From Clostridium facile (lineage in GTDB: Bacteria > Bacillota > Clostridia > Oscillospirales > Ruminococcaceae): a stretch of 64,000 nucleotides of DNA. The notes under the pieces are model-generated. The model did not search any database. It was given only the letters and a program-made list of their open reading frames with translations, and was not told where the DNA came from. Position 1 is the stretch's first letter; each line of letters starts with the position of its first letter. The DNA lies in NCBI RefSeq assembly GCF_014297275.1, contig NZ_JACOQK010000001.1:2108001-2172000 (forward strand), read 5' to 3'. Below are positions 8,309 to 17,008 of the stretch, piece by piece. The position numbers were made by a program, and so were the translations under genes.

Positions 8309-9661
8309 ATGGCTTTTAAAAGTACATATTTGGCAAACGTATACGAAACCGTTTGCAAAAGAAATCCTAATGAACCAGAATTTTTGCAAGCTGTAAGAGA
8401 AGTTCTTGAATCTTTGGAATTGGTAGTAGAAAAAAACCCAGAAATCGAAAAAACTGGTGTAATCGATAGAATTGTAGAACCAGAACGTTTTATTCAGTTC
8501 CGTGTTTCTTGGGTTGACGATAACGGTAACGTTCAGGTAAATCGTGGCTTCCGTGTACAGTTCAACTCCGCAATTGGCCCTTACAAAGGCGGTTTGCGTT
8601 TCCATCCAACTGTTTGTGCTTCCGTTATCAAATTTTTGGGCTTTGAACAAATCTTTAAAAACAGCTTGACAACCCTGCCAATGGGCGGTGGTAAAGGTGG
8701 TTCTGATTTCGATCCAAAAGGAAAATCCGATGGGGAAATCATGCGTTTTTGCCAGAGCTTTATGACAGAATTGAGCAAACATATTGGTGCTGATACTGAC
8801 GTTCCTGCTGGTGACATCGGCGTAGGTGCCCGTGAAATTGGCTTTATGTTTGGCCAATATAAACGTTTACGCAACGAATTTACTGGCGTATTAACCGGAA
8901 AAGGCTTGACTTATGGTGGTTCCTTGACAAGAACAGAAGCAACAGGTTATGGACTGTGCTACTTCACACAAGAAATGTTAACCCATATGGCAAACACTTC
9001 TTTTGAAGGTAAAACTGTTGTTATCTCCGGTTCTGGTAACGTTGCTATCTATGCAACCCAAAAAGCAACTGAACTAGGTGCAAAAGTAGTAGCTCTGTCT
9101 GACTCCCAGGGTTACGTATACGATCCAGAAGGAATCAAACTGGACGTTGTAAAACAAATTAAAGAAGTGGAAAGAGGAAGAATCTCCGAATACGCAAAAC
9201 GCGTTCCTTCCGCTACTTATACAGAAGGCTGCCGTGGCATTTGGAGCATTAAATGTGATATTGCTCTGCCATGTGCTACCCAGAACGAATTAAATGGCGA
9301 AGAAGCAAAACAGCTGATTGCAAACGGTGTTATGGCTGTAGCAGAAGGTGCAAACATGCCTTCTACTCCAGAAGCTGTTGAAGCATTCCAGGCTGCTGGC
9401 GTTCTGTTCGGACCTGCTAAAGCTGCTAATGCTGGCGGTGTTGCTTGCTCTGGTTTGGAAATGAGCCAGAACTCCATGCGTTATGGCTGGACCTTTGAAG
9501 AAGTAGACGCAAAATTGCAAAGTATCATGAAAGATATCTTCAAAGCTTCTTATGAAGCTGCAAAAGAATACGGCGTAGATGGCAACCTGGTTGCTGGTGC
9601 TAACATTGCAGGATTTAACAAAGTTGCAAACGCTATGATTGCTCAAGGCGTTGCATATTAA
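8309..9661 (+). CDS. gdhA: NADP-type glutamate dehydrogenase
   Basis: A 450-residue enzyme, the usual length for hexameric bacterial glutamate dehydrogenases, converting 2-oxoglutarate and ammonia to glutamate. The substrate region shows GPYKGGLRF and LPMGGGKGGSDFDP with the catalytic Lys. The nucleotide-binding fold begins near GSGNVAIYA. ATG 8309 is chosen because it follows AAAGGA by 11 bases and gives a normal N-terminus; ATG 8297 overlaps that site. The gene is monocistronic, between a clear promoter and terminator. Codon choice is more biased towards optimal codons than in its neighbours, fitting a highly expressed ammonia-assimilation enzyme. Confidence 0.97.
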   Translation: MAFKSTYLANVYETVCKRNPNEPEFLQAVREVLESLELVVEKNPEIEKTGVIDRIVEPERFIQFRVSWVDDNGNVQVNRGFRVQFNSAIGPYKGGLRFHPTVCASVIKFLGFEQIFKNSLTTLPMGGGKGGSDFDPKGKSDGEIMRFCQSFMTELSKHIGADTDVPAGDIGVGAREIGFMFGQYKRLRNEFTGVLTGKGLTYGGSLTRTEATGYGLCYFTQEMLTHMANTSFEGKTVVISGSGNVAIYATQKATELGAKVVALSDSQGYVYDPEGIKLDVVKQIKEVERGRISEYAKRVPSATYTEGCRGIWSIKCDIALPCATQNELNGEEAKQLIANGVMAVAEGANMPSTPEAVEAFQAAGVLFGPAKAANAGGVACSGLEMSQNSMRYGWTFEEVDAKLQSIMKDIFKASYEAAKEYGVDGNLVAGANIAGFNKVANAMIAQGVAY

Positions 9662-9682
9662 TGTAATCTCTCATAAATAGAT

Positions 9683-9718
9683 TAGACCTTCAGGGAAATA
9701 ACCTGAAGGTCTATTTTT
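9683..9718 (+). terminator. gdhA terminator
   Basis: A 12-bp perfect stem TAGACCTTCAGG/CCTGAAGGTCTA with a 7-base loop and a T run, 22 bp after the gdhA stop. Confidence 0.9.
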
Positions 9719-10051
9719 GTATAACGGAACACCACAAATAAATGGACAGTATTTTTACAGAATAAAATTCAGTCCGTTTTAGGTGTCCGTATGATAACCA
9801 CTTAACTTCCTGAAAGGACTACACCTGCTCACTGGTAATTTTAAAAACTAAAATAAAGAGTTATACACTGAAAAAATCATTGTCCTTAATATGGGTATGT
9901 TAATTTTTAGTATCATTTCTAGCAGGATAAAAGACCGTTTGTTGGCACAATTGAGGTAAATTAGCTTATCAACATTTTTATAGGGAATTGTTGATAAGCT
10001 TTTTGTTTTATCCAGTGTTGTTATGACAAATGTGAAAAACAATAGGATAAA
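9719..10051. other. Intergenic stretch with an orphan + strand terminator
   Basis: No convincing gene in these 333 bp. A perfect 10-bp stem (AGCTTATCAA at 9963-9972, TTGATAAGCT at 9991-10000) is followed by TTTTTG on the plus strand, so it is a + strand terminator with no gene since gdhA, which already has its own. Either a small RNA ends here or a gene has been lost. Confidence 0.5.
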
Positions 10052-11071
10052 TTATAATACTGTAAAGCGTTTTCGATATTCCAAGGGAGAAATGTGGTAT
10101 TTCTCATGGAAAATACGGAAAAAATATGCTGTTTCAAATCCGGAACGGTCGATAATTTCCTGAATCGGACGATCAGTATGGGTCAGCAGGTAGGTTGCCC
10201 GTTCCATGCGGATCTGTCTCCTAAAACTAGAAAAACTTTGGTTAGTATATTGTTTGAGCAAGCGGCTTAAATATTGGGGATTATAATGGAATTGTTCCGC
10301 AGTTTTTTCTAAGGTGGCAGTAGAACAGTTTTCAATGATGTAGGAGAGGATCTCAGATATTTTAGGGTGGCATACTTGCTGGATACTGTTTTCATCCAGA
10401 TAGTTCTGGTAAGCGGTTAACAAATCGGAAAAAAGGATCATCAAATATCCGTTGAGTTTTAAAAAGTATTGGTTTCCTGTTTCTGCGTACTCTTTTATCA
10501 GCTGTAAGACAGATTGATCAATGGTATTACATAACTGTTTGGAAAACAGCAAATAGCTTTCTTCCTGGTTTTTTTCAAATAAAGAATTGATTAGAAAGTG
10601 GTTAAAAGGGTTATCGTGGCTTAAAATTTCCTGTGCCAGCCGTTGGAATAACGTTTTTTTCACAAGAATATTAAAAATAATATTACAATCGCCTTCAACC
10701 TGCAATTGATGCGCTGCATTTGGGGTGAGTAAGCATAGATCCCCTTGCTTTAAATTTAATTCTTTTACCGTTTGACAGGAGTCAATATAGTTTGTTACTT
10801 TACCTTGGTAAACATAAATCATTTCGTAAAAATCGTGTTTATGGAAAGGTGTTTTTTTCTTATCTTGTGGTAAATTAGGTAATCTCTCCTTTACCTGGGA
10901 AAGGGAAAGATGCATATTGATAAAAATTTCTGCATCTGAATCAAAAAAAGAACTTTGCTGAAGAATATCAACTCCATTTTCCTGTAAAGAAAATTGATCC
11001 ATGCGGGAAGCGTTAAACAAAAATCGGTCAATTGTGATATGATATATTTTTTCAATAAATGGTTCCATCAT
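10052..11071 (-). CDS. AraC family regulator with cupin sensor (regulator 1)
   Basis: A 339-residue regulator. A cupin-type sensor around residues 80-150 includes FHKHDFYEMIYVYQG and the LLTPNAAHQL segment. A C-terminal pair of helix-turn-helix motifs (about residues 240-335) includes FHYNPQYLSRLLKQ and the second-helix signature GFETAYFFRIFHEKYHISP. Translation starts at 11071 after AAGGGGGAAG. It is divergent from the GH106-like gene at 11267, with a 195-bp shared control region, so it is the probable activator of that enzyme. The sensed ligand is probably a sugar, perhaps rhamnose or a rhamnoside, but this is inferred from context only. Confidence 0.9.
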   Translation of the reverse strand: MMEPFIEKIYHITIDRFLFNASRMDQFSLQENGVDILQQSSFFDSDAEIFINMHLSLSQVKERLPNLPQDKKKTPFHKHDFYEMIYVYQGKVTNYIDSCQTVKELNLKQGDLCLLTPNAAHQLQVEGDCNIIFNILVKKTLFQRLAQEILSHDNPFNHFLINSLFEKNQEESYLLFSKQLCNTIDQSVLQLIKEYAETGNQYFLKLNGYLMILFSDLLTAYQNYLDENSIQQVCHPKISEILSYIIENCSTATLEKTAEQFHYNPQYLSRLLKQYTNQSFSSFRRQIRMERATYLLTHTDRPIQEIIDRSGFETAYFFRIFHEKYHISPLEYRKRFTVL

Positions 11072-11091
11072 TTACTTCCCCCTTTAAAAAT

Positions 11092-11117
11092 ATACCAAAA
11101 AACAACCTAAAAGGTAT
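11092..11117. promoter_or_regulatory. Possible AraC operator between regulator 1 and GH106-like gene
   Basis: An inverted repeat ATACC (11092-11096)/GGTAT (11113-11117), flanked by A/T runs and containing AAAAAACAAC. The same decamer occurs in the control region next to the second AraC gene (minus strand, near 41300). This is weak evidence, because both regions are very AT-rich. Confidence 0.3.
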
Positions 11118-11266
11118 GTTTTTTAAATATCTATTTATTTGCTAAAATGATATTATAAATATATCAACTTTTAGTAATATTAACTGTTTTTGATATTATA
11201 AAGCAATCATTTGGGTTTGTCAATGGCTGCTAAGTTGAAATTTATATTTCAGGAAGGAAAATAAAG

Positions 11267-14200
11267 ATGAAGAAACAATGGAAGCAGGCAAAGAAACTAC
11301 TTGCTGTTTTAACTGCATTGGCATTGGGCGCTAGTATTTTAACCGGTCCTGCACAGGCAACAGAAACCAAAGTATCGGATTTTGTAGCTGGCTTTACCAA
11401 TGTAAGCAATGAAGCAAAACCGCAAATCCGTTACTGGTGGCCCAACGGGCTGGTGGACGAAACAGAAATCCGTTCCCAAATACAATCCATTGCAAATGCC
11501 GGATTTGGAGGTGCGGAAATCATTTGCAAAGGCAGTTCTTTTGACGGGGAAGATGGAACCAGCTGGGGCAGTGATAACTGGCTAGCCAGTATGGAGATTG
11601 CTTTGGACGAAGCAAAACATCTTGGGCTGCATTTAACGTTCACTATTTCATCTGGATGGCCAGCTGTCACACCTGCAATTCAAAGTTGTGATAACCCTCT
11701 GGCAATCAAACAGATTGGGTATGGAAAGACCGAAGCGATTGCATCTGGGCAACAATACAACGGGGCAATTCCTGCCCCGGAGGTTCAGACCAATACAGAT
11801 AGCTTGCTGGCTGTGGTTGCTGTGCAGTTGGATGAATCAGTGCAAACCGCCGAGACACAGTATATAAAAGAGGATTCCTTTACTGTACTGACCAGCCAGG
11901 TTAACCAGCAGGATAATACCATCCAATGGACCGCTCCGGATCAGGGGAATTGGATTATCCTATCATTTTATATGCAGAGCGCCAGCGATGAAGAATATCC
12001 ACCAATCGACCATTTTAGCAAAGAGGCCACAAAAGCTTTAACAGATTATTGGGATACCAGGATGATTACCTGGGGGGATGAGAAAAATCAAATTGTAGAT
12101 GGAATCTTTGAGGATTCTTTGGAACTTTCCCCTGATTATCTTTGGACGCCAAAATTGTTGGAAGAGTTCAAAGACCGGCGTGGATATGATTTAACACCAT
12201 ATTTGCCGTTGATTTTTGTCCCCGGATTACATTTTGATACTAACAACCGTCCATCAACCGATGATCCCGCTGTTTTTGATACCCAAAGCACAATGGGAGA
12301 ACGTGTACGGATGGATTACTACCAAACTCTAACTGATTTGTATACCGAAAACCATATTGAATCATTACAGCAATGGTGCGAAAGCCATGGATGGGATTAT
12401 CGTGGCCAAGTAGCTTACGGTGCTCCAATGGAAATGACTCAATCTGCTGCACAGGCTGGGATTGCGGAAACAGAATCCTTATATTTTGCGAAATTGCCCG
12501 GGAATGGATCCCCTAAATTAATGGATTCTGGAACAAGGGATGGATACCGGATGCAGACAGGTATGGTAAACCTAACTGGAAAAGAAGTTTATTCTTCTGA
12601 ACTTTCACCATTACGCAGCGGAGCATATGAACAAAGTACCTCTGATTTATTGAATATGATCAATTCCAATATGGCTGCTGGCGTAAACCTTTCTGTAGTC
12701 CATGGATATAGTAACAATGGCGTTTACCAAGGCAAATACGAAGGCAACTGGGGCGGCTATGATGGAATGAGTGGATTTTTCTCTAATTCATGGGACAAAA
12801 CACCTGATTTTACCCAGTTCGCGGATAGTATGGGGTATGTTGCCAGAAATCAGTATGTTTTGCGGCAGGGTCACCAGGATGTGGATATTGCCTATTACCG
12901 CTTTGAATACTTTGAGGTTCAGGTAATTGAGGATATGGTAACTCCTGATCTGGAAGAAAACGGCTATTCCTATGATTTTGTCAGCCCTTATTTGTTAAAC
13001 CTGGATACAGCAAATGCCAAAGATGGTGTGATTGCGCCAGAGGGTCCATCCTATAAGGCATTAGTAGTTGATAACGAGGACTACATGCCTCTTGATACAG
13101 CGAAAAAAATGCTATCTTACCTTGACCAAGGTGTTAAATTATTCTTTATTGGGAAAACACCTTCTATGACACCGTCTTATGGGGATTCAATGGAGGATAG
13201 CCAACTGATAGCAGTAATGGAACAAATCAAGAACCATGCCAACACTACTTTGTTGGATACAGAAACCCAGTTGGTTTCCGCTTTAAAAGGCGCAGGCATT
13301 ATGCCAGATACCCAGTACCAGTCCGCCAATGAATTGTCCAGCTACCACAATGTAGATGGAAACAATGATTATTACTATTTGTATAATCCATCCTCCCAGC
13401 CAATCACCCAAACCATTACATTTGATGCTGAAGGAACCCCATATGAACTGAATGCATGGGATGGTAGTATCCAGCCTGTTGCCCTTTACCAGCAGAAATC
13501 AGGCCAAACAACTATAACCGTGACAGTACCGGCTTACGGAACCTGTTTATACGCATTCACATCCGACCAATTGACAGAATATCCAATCCCTTCGGTGCAT
13601 GCAGTTCAGAGCGATTGTGAAGTTGATTACAATGAGGATGGTGAACTAGTTGCAGTCTTAGAGGACAACGAAACACATACTGTTGTGCTCAGTGATGGGA
13701 CCGTAAAAACAGTAACAGGGAAAGGGCAACACCAGCCTGTTTCGATCAATAGCTGGACACTTTCAGTAGAAAGTTGGCATCCTGGTGATGATCCATCCAA
13801 CAACGCCATCATTGCAAAAACAATGTTGGAGCCGGTTTCGATGGAAACCCTCATCCCATGGCGTGATATCCGAGGGATGGAGAATGTATCCGGTATTGGT
13901 AGATACTCAACAACAGTGACAATGGAAACCGTTGCAGACCATGTTGTATTCGATTTAGGAAAAGTTGCAAACAGCAGTTTCCGCATTGCGGTAAATGGGA
14001 TGGACTTACCACCAGCTAACCAATTCGATACCAAAGTAGACCTTGCCCCTTACTTACGGCAAGGCGAAAATACCATTACGGTTACTACAGCGAGTACATT
14101 GATTAACGCAGCATTGGTAAATGGTTTAATCAGCCCAATTTGGCAGTTTACTGGAGATGCAGAGCCAGTTCCACAGGATTATGGTATGCTGGGCAACCAA

Positions 14201-14392
14201 GGCAAGGTACAGTTGAACGACCTGGAAGAAATTGTTTTGGTGGAGCAAACAGGGGAAACAAATTATGGTGATCAAAATAAATCACAGGAACTAATCCCTC
14301 AAACGGGTGATTCCACTTTGAGTTTCCTGTTTGTAATTGGTACAGTGACAGCATTAGGATTGATTCTCGGACTTAAACGGAAAAAATATTAG
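11267..14392 (+). CDS. Cell-wall-anchored GH106-like alpha-L-rhamnosidase A
   Basis: A 1041-residue secreted glycoside hydrolase. The signal peptide spans about residues 1-31 (basic start, LLAVLTALALGAS, AQA cut). The GH106-type barrel begins with RYWWPNG (55-61) and AGFGGAEI (78-85). It continues with FEDSLE (281-286), LEEFKDRRGYDL (298-309), the acidic AETES (400-404), SSELS (443-447) and GVNLSVVHG (472-480). A beta-sandwich with a carbohydrate-binding-like fold follows around residues 830-960. The end carries LIPQTGD, a hydrophobic helix and KRKKY, a sortase signal close to LPXTG. Unlike enzymes B and C it has no FIVAR stalk. It is divergent from AraC regulator 1. It probably cleaves terminal alpha-L-rhamnose; other GH106-related specificities are possible. 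Confidence 0.8.
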   Translation: MKKQWKQAKKLLAVLTALALGASILTGPAQATETKVSDFVAGFTNVSNEAKPQIRYWWPNGLVDETEIRSQIQSIANAGFGGAEIICKGSSFDGEDGTSWGSDNWLASMEIALDEAKHLGLHLTFTISSGWPAVTPAIQSCDNPLAIKQIGYGKTEAIASGQQYNGAIPAPEVQTNTDSLLAVVAVQLDESVQTAETQYIKEDSFTVLTSQVNQQDNTIQWTAPDQGNWIILSFYMQSASDEEYPPIDHFSKEATKALTDYWDTRMITWGDEKNQIVDGIFEDSLELSPDYLWTPKLLEEFKDRRGYDLTPYLPLIFVPGLHFDTNNRPSTDDPAVFDTQSTMGERVRMDYYQTLTDLYTENHIESLQQWCESHGWDYRGQVAYGAPMEMTQSAAQAGIAETESLYFAKLPGNGSPKLMDSGTRDGYRMQTGMVNLTGKEVYSSELSPLRSGAYEQSTSDLLNMINSNMAAGVNLSVVHGYSNNGVYQGKYEGNWGGYDGMSGFFSNSWDKTPDFTQFADSMGYVARNQYVLRQGHQDVDIAYYRFEYFEVQVIEDMVTPDLEENGYSYDFVSPYLLNLDTANAKDGVIAPEGPSYKALVVDNEDYMPLDTAKKMLSYLDQGVKLFFIGKTPSMTPSYGDSMEDSQLIAVMEQIKNHANTTLLDTETQLVSALKGAGIMPDTQYQSANELSSYHNVDGNNDYYYLYNPSSQPITQTITFDAEGTPYELNAWDGSIQPVALYQQKSGQTTITVTVPAYGTCLYAFTSDQLTEYPIPSVHAVQSDCEVDYNEDGELVAVLEDNETHTVVLSDGTVKTVTGKGQHQPVSINSWTLSVESWHPGDDPSNNAIIAKTMLEPVSMETLIPWRDIRGMENVSGIGRYSTTVTMETVADHVVFDLGKVANSSFRIAVNGMDLPPANQFDTKVDLAPYLRQGENTITVTTASTLINAALVNGLISPIWQFTGDAEPVPQDYGMLGNQGKVQLNDLEEIVLVEQTGETNYGDQNKSQELIPQTGDSTLSFLFVIGTVTALGLILGLKRKKY

Positions 14393-14515
14393 CTAATAAC
14401 GAACTTATACCTATCCCAGCGCAATGAAGCTATAAAACAGATAACTTACAAATTTTTTAGATTGTAATAAATAATGCTCTATTATTAGATTTTCTTATAT
14501 TGTACTAATTAATAT

Positions 14516-14563
14516 AAAACGTCACATTTTATGGTGAAATAAAATCATAAAATGTGACGTTTT
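14516..14563. terminator. Bidirectional terminator
   Basis: An 18-bp perfect stem (AAAACGTCACATTTTATG and complement) between the converging GH106-like and flavodoxin genes, with T runs on both strands. Confidence 0.9.
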
Positions 14564-14567
14564 TGTT

Positions 14568-15176
14568 TTAGTTGGTTTCTATTTCCATAGTGTCCATCTG
14601 CTCTTTGGTAACTCCATTTTTTGCCCCATAGCGGATCCAATATTTTGTGGATGCTTTTAAATAGGTTTCTTTAGAGATGGGCATAGTAACTTGAAATGAT
14701 AAGCTTTGATGGGATGCCACCGACTTCACCAATTGTTTTATTTTCCTTTTAACCAAAAACCGAAATGGAGTATTTAAGATTGCCTCTCCGCCTCCTATAC
14801 ACAGCACAGACAAAAAAGGATACCCTTGCTGTTTACAAAACAGCTTTATCATTTCAACCGCAATTTGGTTCTGTTCTGGTTCCAGAAAACCGCAGTTGAC
14901 AACCATACTGATCCTTGGTTTTTGTTTTGGCGGATGCTGCTCCAGTGTTTTTAAAAAGTTGTGGAGTGTGACAGGGATACTATCCACATATAGTGGAAAC
15001 ACCAACAAAACATCGGTATAATGGGCCATATCCTCACAAATCTCCGTATGGTTTTTTGGTGTAATATTGACTTTGGAGGATTCTCCATTCCAGTATTTTT
15101 GGAATAGGGCCACATACTGCTTAGAATTGGATTTCGGTGCCCTGGGGCTTCCGTTTATAATCAAAAGTTTTCCCAT
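14568..15176 (-). CDS. Flavodoxin-fold NAD(P)H-dependent oxidoreductase-like protein
   Basis: A 202-residue flavodoxin-fold protein. The N-terminal FMN phosphate loop is INGSPRAPKSNSK (residues 6-18), and the PLYVDSIPVTLHNFL segment around residue 80 is the usual second flavin contact. It lacks the CxxC cluster seen in its partner. The gene overlaps the upstream flavodoxin-like gene by 16 bp and ends 5 bp from a terminator, so both belong to one short transcript. The substrate is unknown; adjacent pairs of such proteins are common in anaerobic Clostridia. Confidence 0.75.
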   Translation of the reverse strand: MGKLLIINGSPRAPKSNSKQYVALFQKYWNGESSKVNITPKNHTEICEDMAHYTDVLLVFPLYVDSIPVTLHNFLKTLEQHPPKQKPRISMVVNCGFLEPEQNQIAVEMIKLFCKQQGYPFLSVLCIGGGEAILNTPFRFLVKRKIKQLVKSVASHQSLSFQVTMPISKETYLKASTKYWIRYGAKNGVTKEQMDTMEIETN

Positions 15177-15676
15177 TTTTCCACCTCTCGTATTATCGCT
15201 TGTTCCAGTTCTTCTTTGAAAACAAATAAAACTTTATGTGTTTGAAACCGCATATTATAAGCGTTTCTAGCAACCAGACGCTGAAACAAATCCTGTTCTT
15301 CCCTATTATCACAGCCATAGGCGATGATAACAGCATTTTTTTCCACAACATCCCTTTGCATATGGTGGGTTTCCCCATGATGTAATTGGATAAACGCCTT
15401 TTGAATAGGGATTGCCCGCTCCAACATGGTTTTCATGATGGCATCATATGTTCCAAATTTTACTCTACTCACATAAATAATATTTTCACTCTTCGCAATC
15501 AAGGGATAAACTTTTGTAGCGTCATCCCGGATGACACATTTTCCAGGTGTTTTGGTCCAGCATCCAAAACATCCAATACAGTTTTTTATATTTAATTGGG
15601 ATAGGTCAAGATACCGATTGGTCTTGTTATCAACAAACGGCAGATTGACAGGACAGTCGGTTAACAATAGATTCAT
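15161..15676 (-). CDS. Flavodoxin family protein with CxGCxxC motif
   Basis: A 171-residue protein related to iron-sulfur flavoproteins and NADPH-dependent FMN reductases. The cysteine-rich motif CIGCFGCW (about residues 34-41) resembles the CxxC region of these families. The usual N-terminal GSxR phosphate loop is replaced by LLTDCPVNLPF, so the flavin site may be altered or the protein may work with the downstream partner, which has an intact loop. It is the first gene of the pair. An electron-transfer role is inferred. Confidence 0.65.
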   Translation of the reverse strand: MNLLLTDCPVNLPFVDNKTNRYLDLSQLNIKNCIGCFGCWTKTPGKCVIRDDATKVYPLIAKSENIIYVSRVKFGTYDAIMKTMLERAIPIQKAFIQLHHGETHHMQRDVVEKNAVIIAYGCDNREEQDLFQRLVARNAYNMRFQTHKVLFVFKEELEQAIIREVEKWENF

Positions 15677-15909
15677 ATTGACACCTCACTTTTTGCGTTT
15701 CCCTGATAGAAAAATTATCATATCAGACTGTTTTACATTGTACCGCTGTTTTGTATCGTAACAGGTACGTTGAACTATGGCTAATATTCCTTTAAAATAA
15801 TAGGTTTATTTTAAAGTGTAACATATCCAAAAGGAAAAATCATTTCCATTTCGTAAAACTGGTTAAAATAATGTATTTTTATGGAATAAAAATTTTACCT
15901 CTTATTATA

Positions 15910-15944
15910 TTGACAAAACAATATTATATGATATATAATATTGT
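15910..15944 (+). promoter_or_regulatory. PadR operon promoter with perfect operator palindrome
   Basis: TTGACA (15910-15915), an 18-bp spacer and TATAAT (15934-15939). A perfect 12-bp inverted repeat ACAATATTATAT/ATATAATATTGT with a 3-bp centre (15918-15944) spans the spacer and covers the -10. The ATAT..ATAT architecture fits the PadR family, whose gene starts 27 bp downstream. Confidence 0.85.
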
Positions 15945-15970
15945 TAAACTAATAAAAAGGAGTGTGAAAC

Positions 15971-16297
15971 ATGGCTTTTCCAATTAGTGCATCCTTATTG
16001 GACGCCTGTGTATTAGCTGCCTTAAGCCGTGGGGACGCCTATGGCTACAGCTTAACACAGCAGATTAAACAAACAATTGATGTTTCGGAATCCACTTTGT
16101 ACCCAGTACTTCGACGGCTACAAAAAGAAAAATTCCTCGCTACATACGATCAGCCTATGGATGGACGGAACCGAAGATATTACAAGATTACCGTAGAAGG
16201 ACAGGAAAGGCTGACGCTGTATCTACAGGAATGGGACGATTATAAAAAAGCAATAGAATCTATTTTATTAGGGGAGGTTTTGGGTGATGATGAATAA
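15971..16297 (+). CDS. PadR family transcriptional regulator
   Basis: A 108-residue PadR-s1 regulator. The winged helix spans residues 10-80, with the family signature DAYGYSLTQQI, VSESTLYPVLRRL and GRNRRYYKIT; a single dimerisation helix follows. The start is supported by AAGGAG at -11. It heads an operon with DUF1700, a 47-residue membrane protein, DUF4097 and a CPBP protein. It overlaps DUF1700, as is usual for PadR-DUF1700 pairs. It should repress its own promoter through the perfect palindrome at 15918-15944. Confidence 0.92.
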   Translation: MAFPISASLLDACVLAALSRGDAYGYSLTQQIKQTIDVSESTLYPVLRRLQKEKFLATYDQPMDGRNRRYYKITVEGQERLTLYLQEWDDYKKAIESILLGEVLGDDE

Positions 16298-16877
16298 AGA
16301 ACAATTTTTAGCCCGCCTTGAAAAACGGTTGCGCCGTATTCCACAAGAGGAACGGGAAAATATAATGCTTTATTACCAAGAATATTTTGAGGAAGCTGGC
16401 CCAGAACAGGAACAGGAAGTTATCCAAGAGTTGGGCTCCCCAGACCAGATTGCTGCGGATATGATTGGTGAATTTGCGGTAAAAGAGTTGAATAAAGGTT
16501 CCAATAAGGGGCTCCATATTCTATGGATTGTCATTTTAGCTATTTTTGCTTCCCCGATCGCAATACCAATTGCGGTTGCGATGGTATCGATAATCCTCGC
16601 TTTAGCGGTATGCGCCTTTGCCATTGTTCTTTCTATCGGGATCACTGCAATTGGTATGGTGGCAATGGGGATTTTTACTTCGGTGGTCGCCTTAATGCTG
16701 ATTGCTTCGGATCCGGCAACTTGTTTGTTTTTCTTGGGAATTGGATTGTTGTGCGGAACGATTGGTATGGCTCTTTGCGTTTTTACAATATGGCTGAGCA
16801 AACAGCTGGTACGTGGCCTTGTAACACTATCAAAAAAATTCTTATCCCACAGGAGAGGTAAATCATGTACAAAATAA
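16287..16877 (+). CDS. DUF1700 membrane protein
   Basis: A protein of about 196 residues. The N-terminal half (residues 1-70) is the soluble DUF1700 segment with FLARLEKRLRRIP, IMLYYQEYFEEAG and LGSPDQIA. Three or four Ile/Val/Gly-rich membrane helices follow. ATG 16287 lies nine bases after GGGGAGG; GTG 16284 and ATG 16290 are alternatives. It overlaps padR by 11 bp and the next small gene by 13 bp. In the PadR-DUF1700-DUF4097 arrangement it is thought to sense or modulate envelope state together with the DUF4097 protein, but its mechanism is not known. Confidence 0.85.
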   Translation: MMNKEQFLARLEKRLRRIPQEERENIMLYYQEYFEEAGPEQEQEVIQELGSPDQIAADMIGEFAVKELNKGSNKGLHILWIVILAIFASPIAIPIAVAMVSIILALAVCAFAIVLSIGITAIGMVAMGIFTSVVALMLIASDPATCLFFLGIGLLCGTIGMALCVFTIWLSKQLVRGLVTLSKKFLSHRRGKSCTK

Positions 16878-17008
16878 AACAGATCATTGGTGCTTTCATA
16901 GGGATTGGATGCATTTCCATTTTATTATTTGGATGGTTTCTAAAACAAGGAATGCAATATATTAAAAAGCCAATCCATCATTTACAGAAAGGAGTTATGG
17001 AACGATGA
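16865..17008 (+). CDS. Small single-span membrane protein (47 aa)
   Basis: A 47-codon frame exactly bridging DUF1700 and DUF4097. It starts at ATG 16865, preceded by GGAGAGG, and its TGA overlaps the next ATG (ATGA at 17005). The N-terminus is short and basic (MYKIKQ), a hydrophobic helix covers about residues 7-26, and the tail is basic and polar. Tight overlap on both sides argues that it is translated. It is too short for homology by eye. A regulatory or assembly partner of the flanking membrane proteins is possible. Confidence 0.65.
   Translation: MYKIKQIIGAFIGIGCISILLFGWFLKQGMQYIKKPIHHLQKGVMER

Noticed and set aside
8282..8857. 191-codon open frame antisense to gdhA
   Set aside because: It lies entirely on the reverse of a certain gene with strong codon bias, has no ribosome site, and its composition is that expected from reversed codons.
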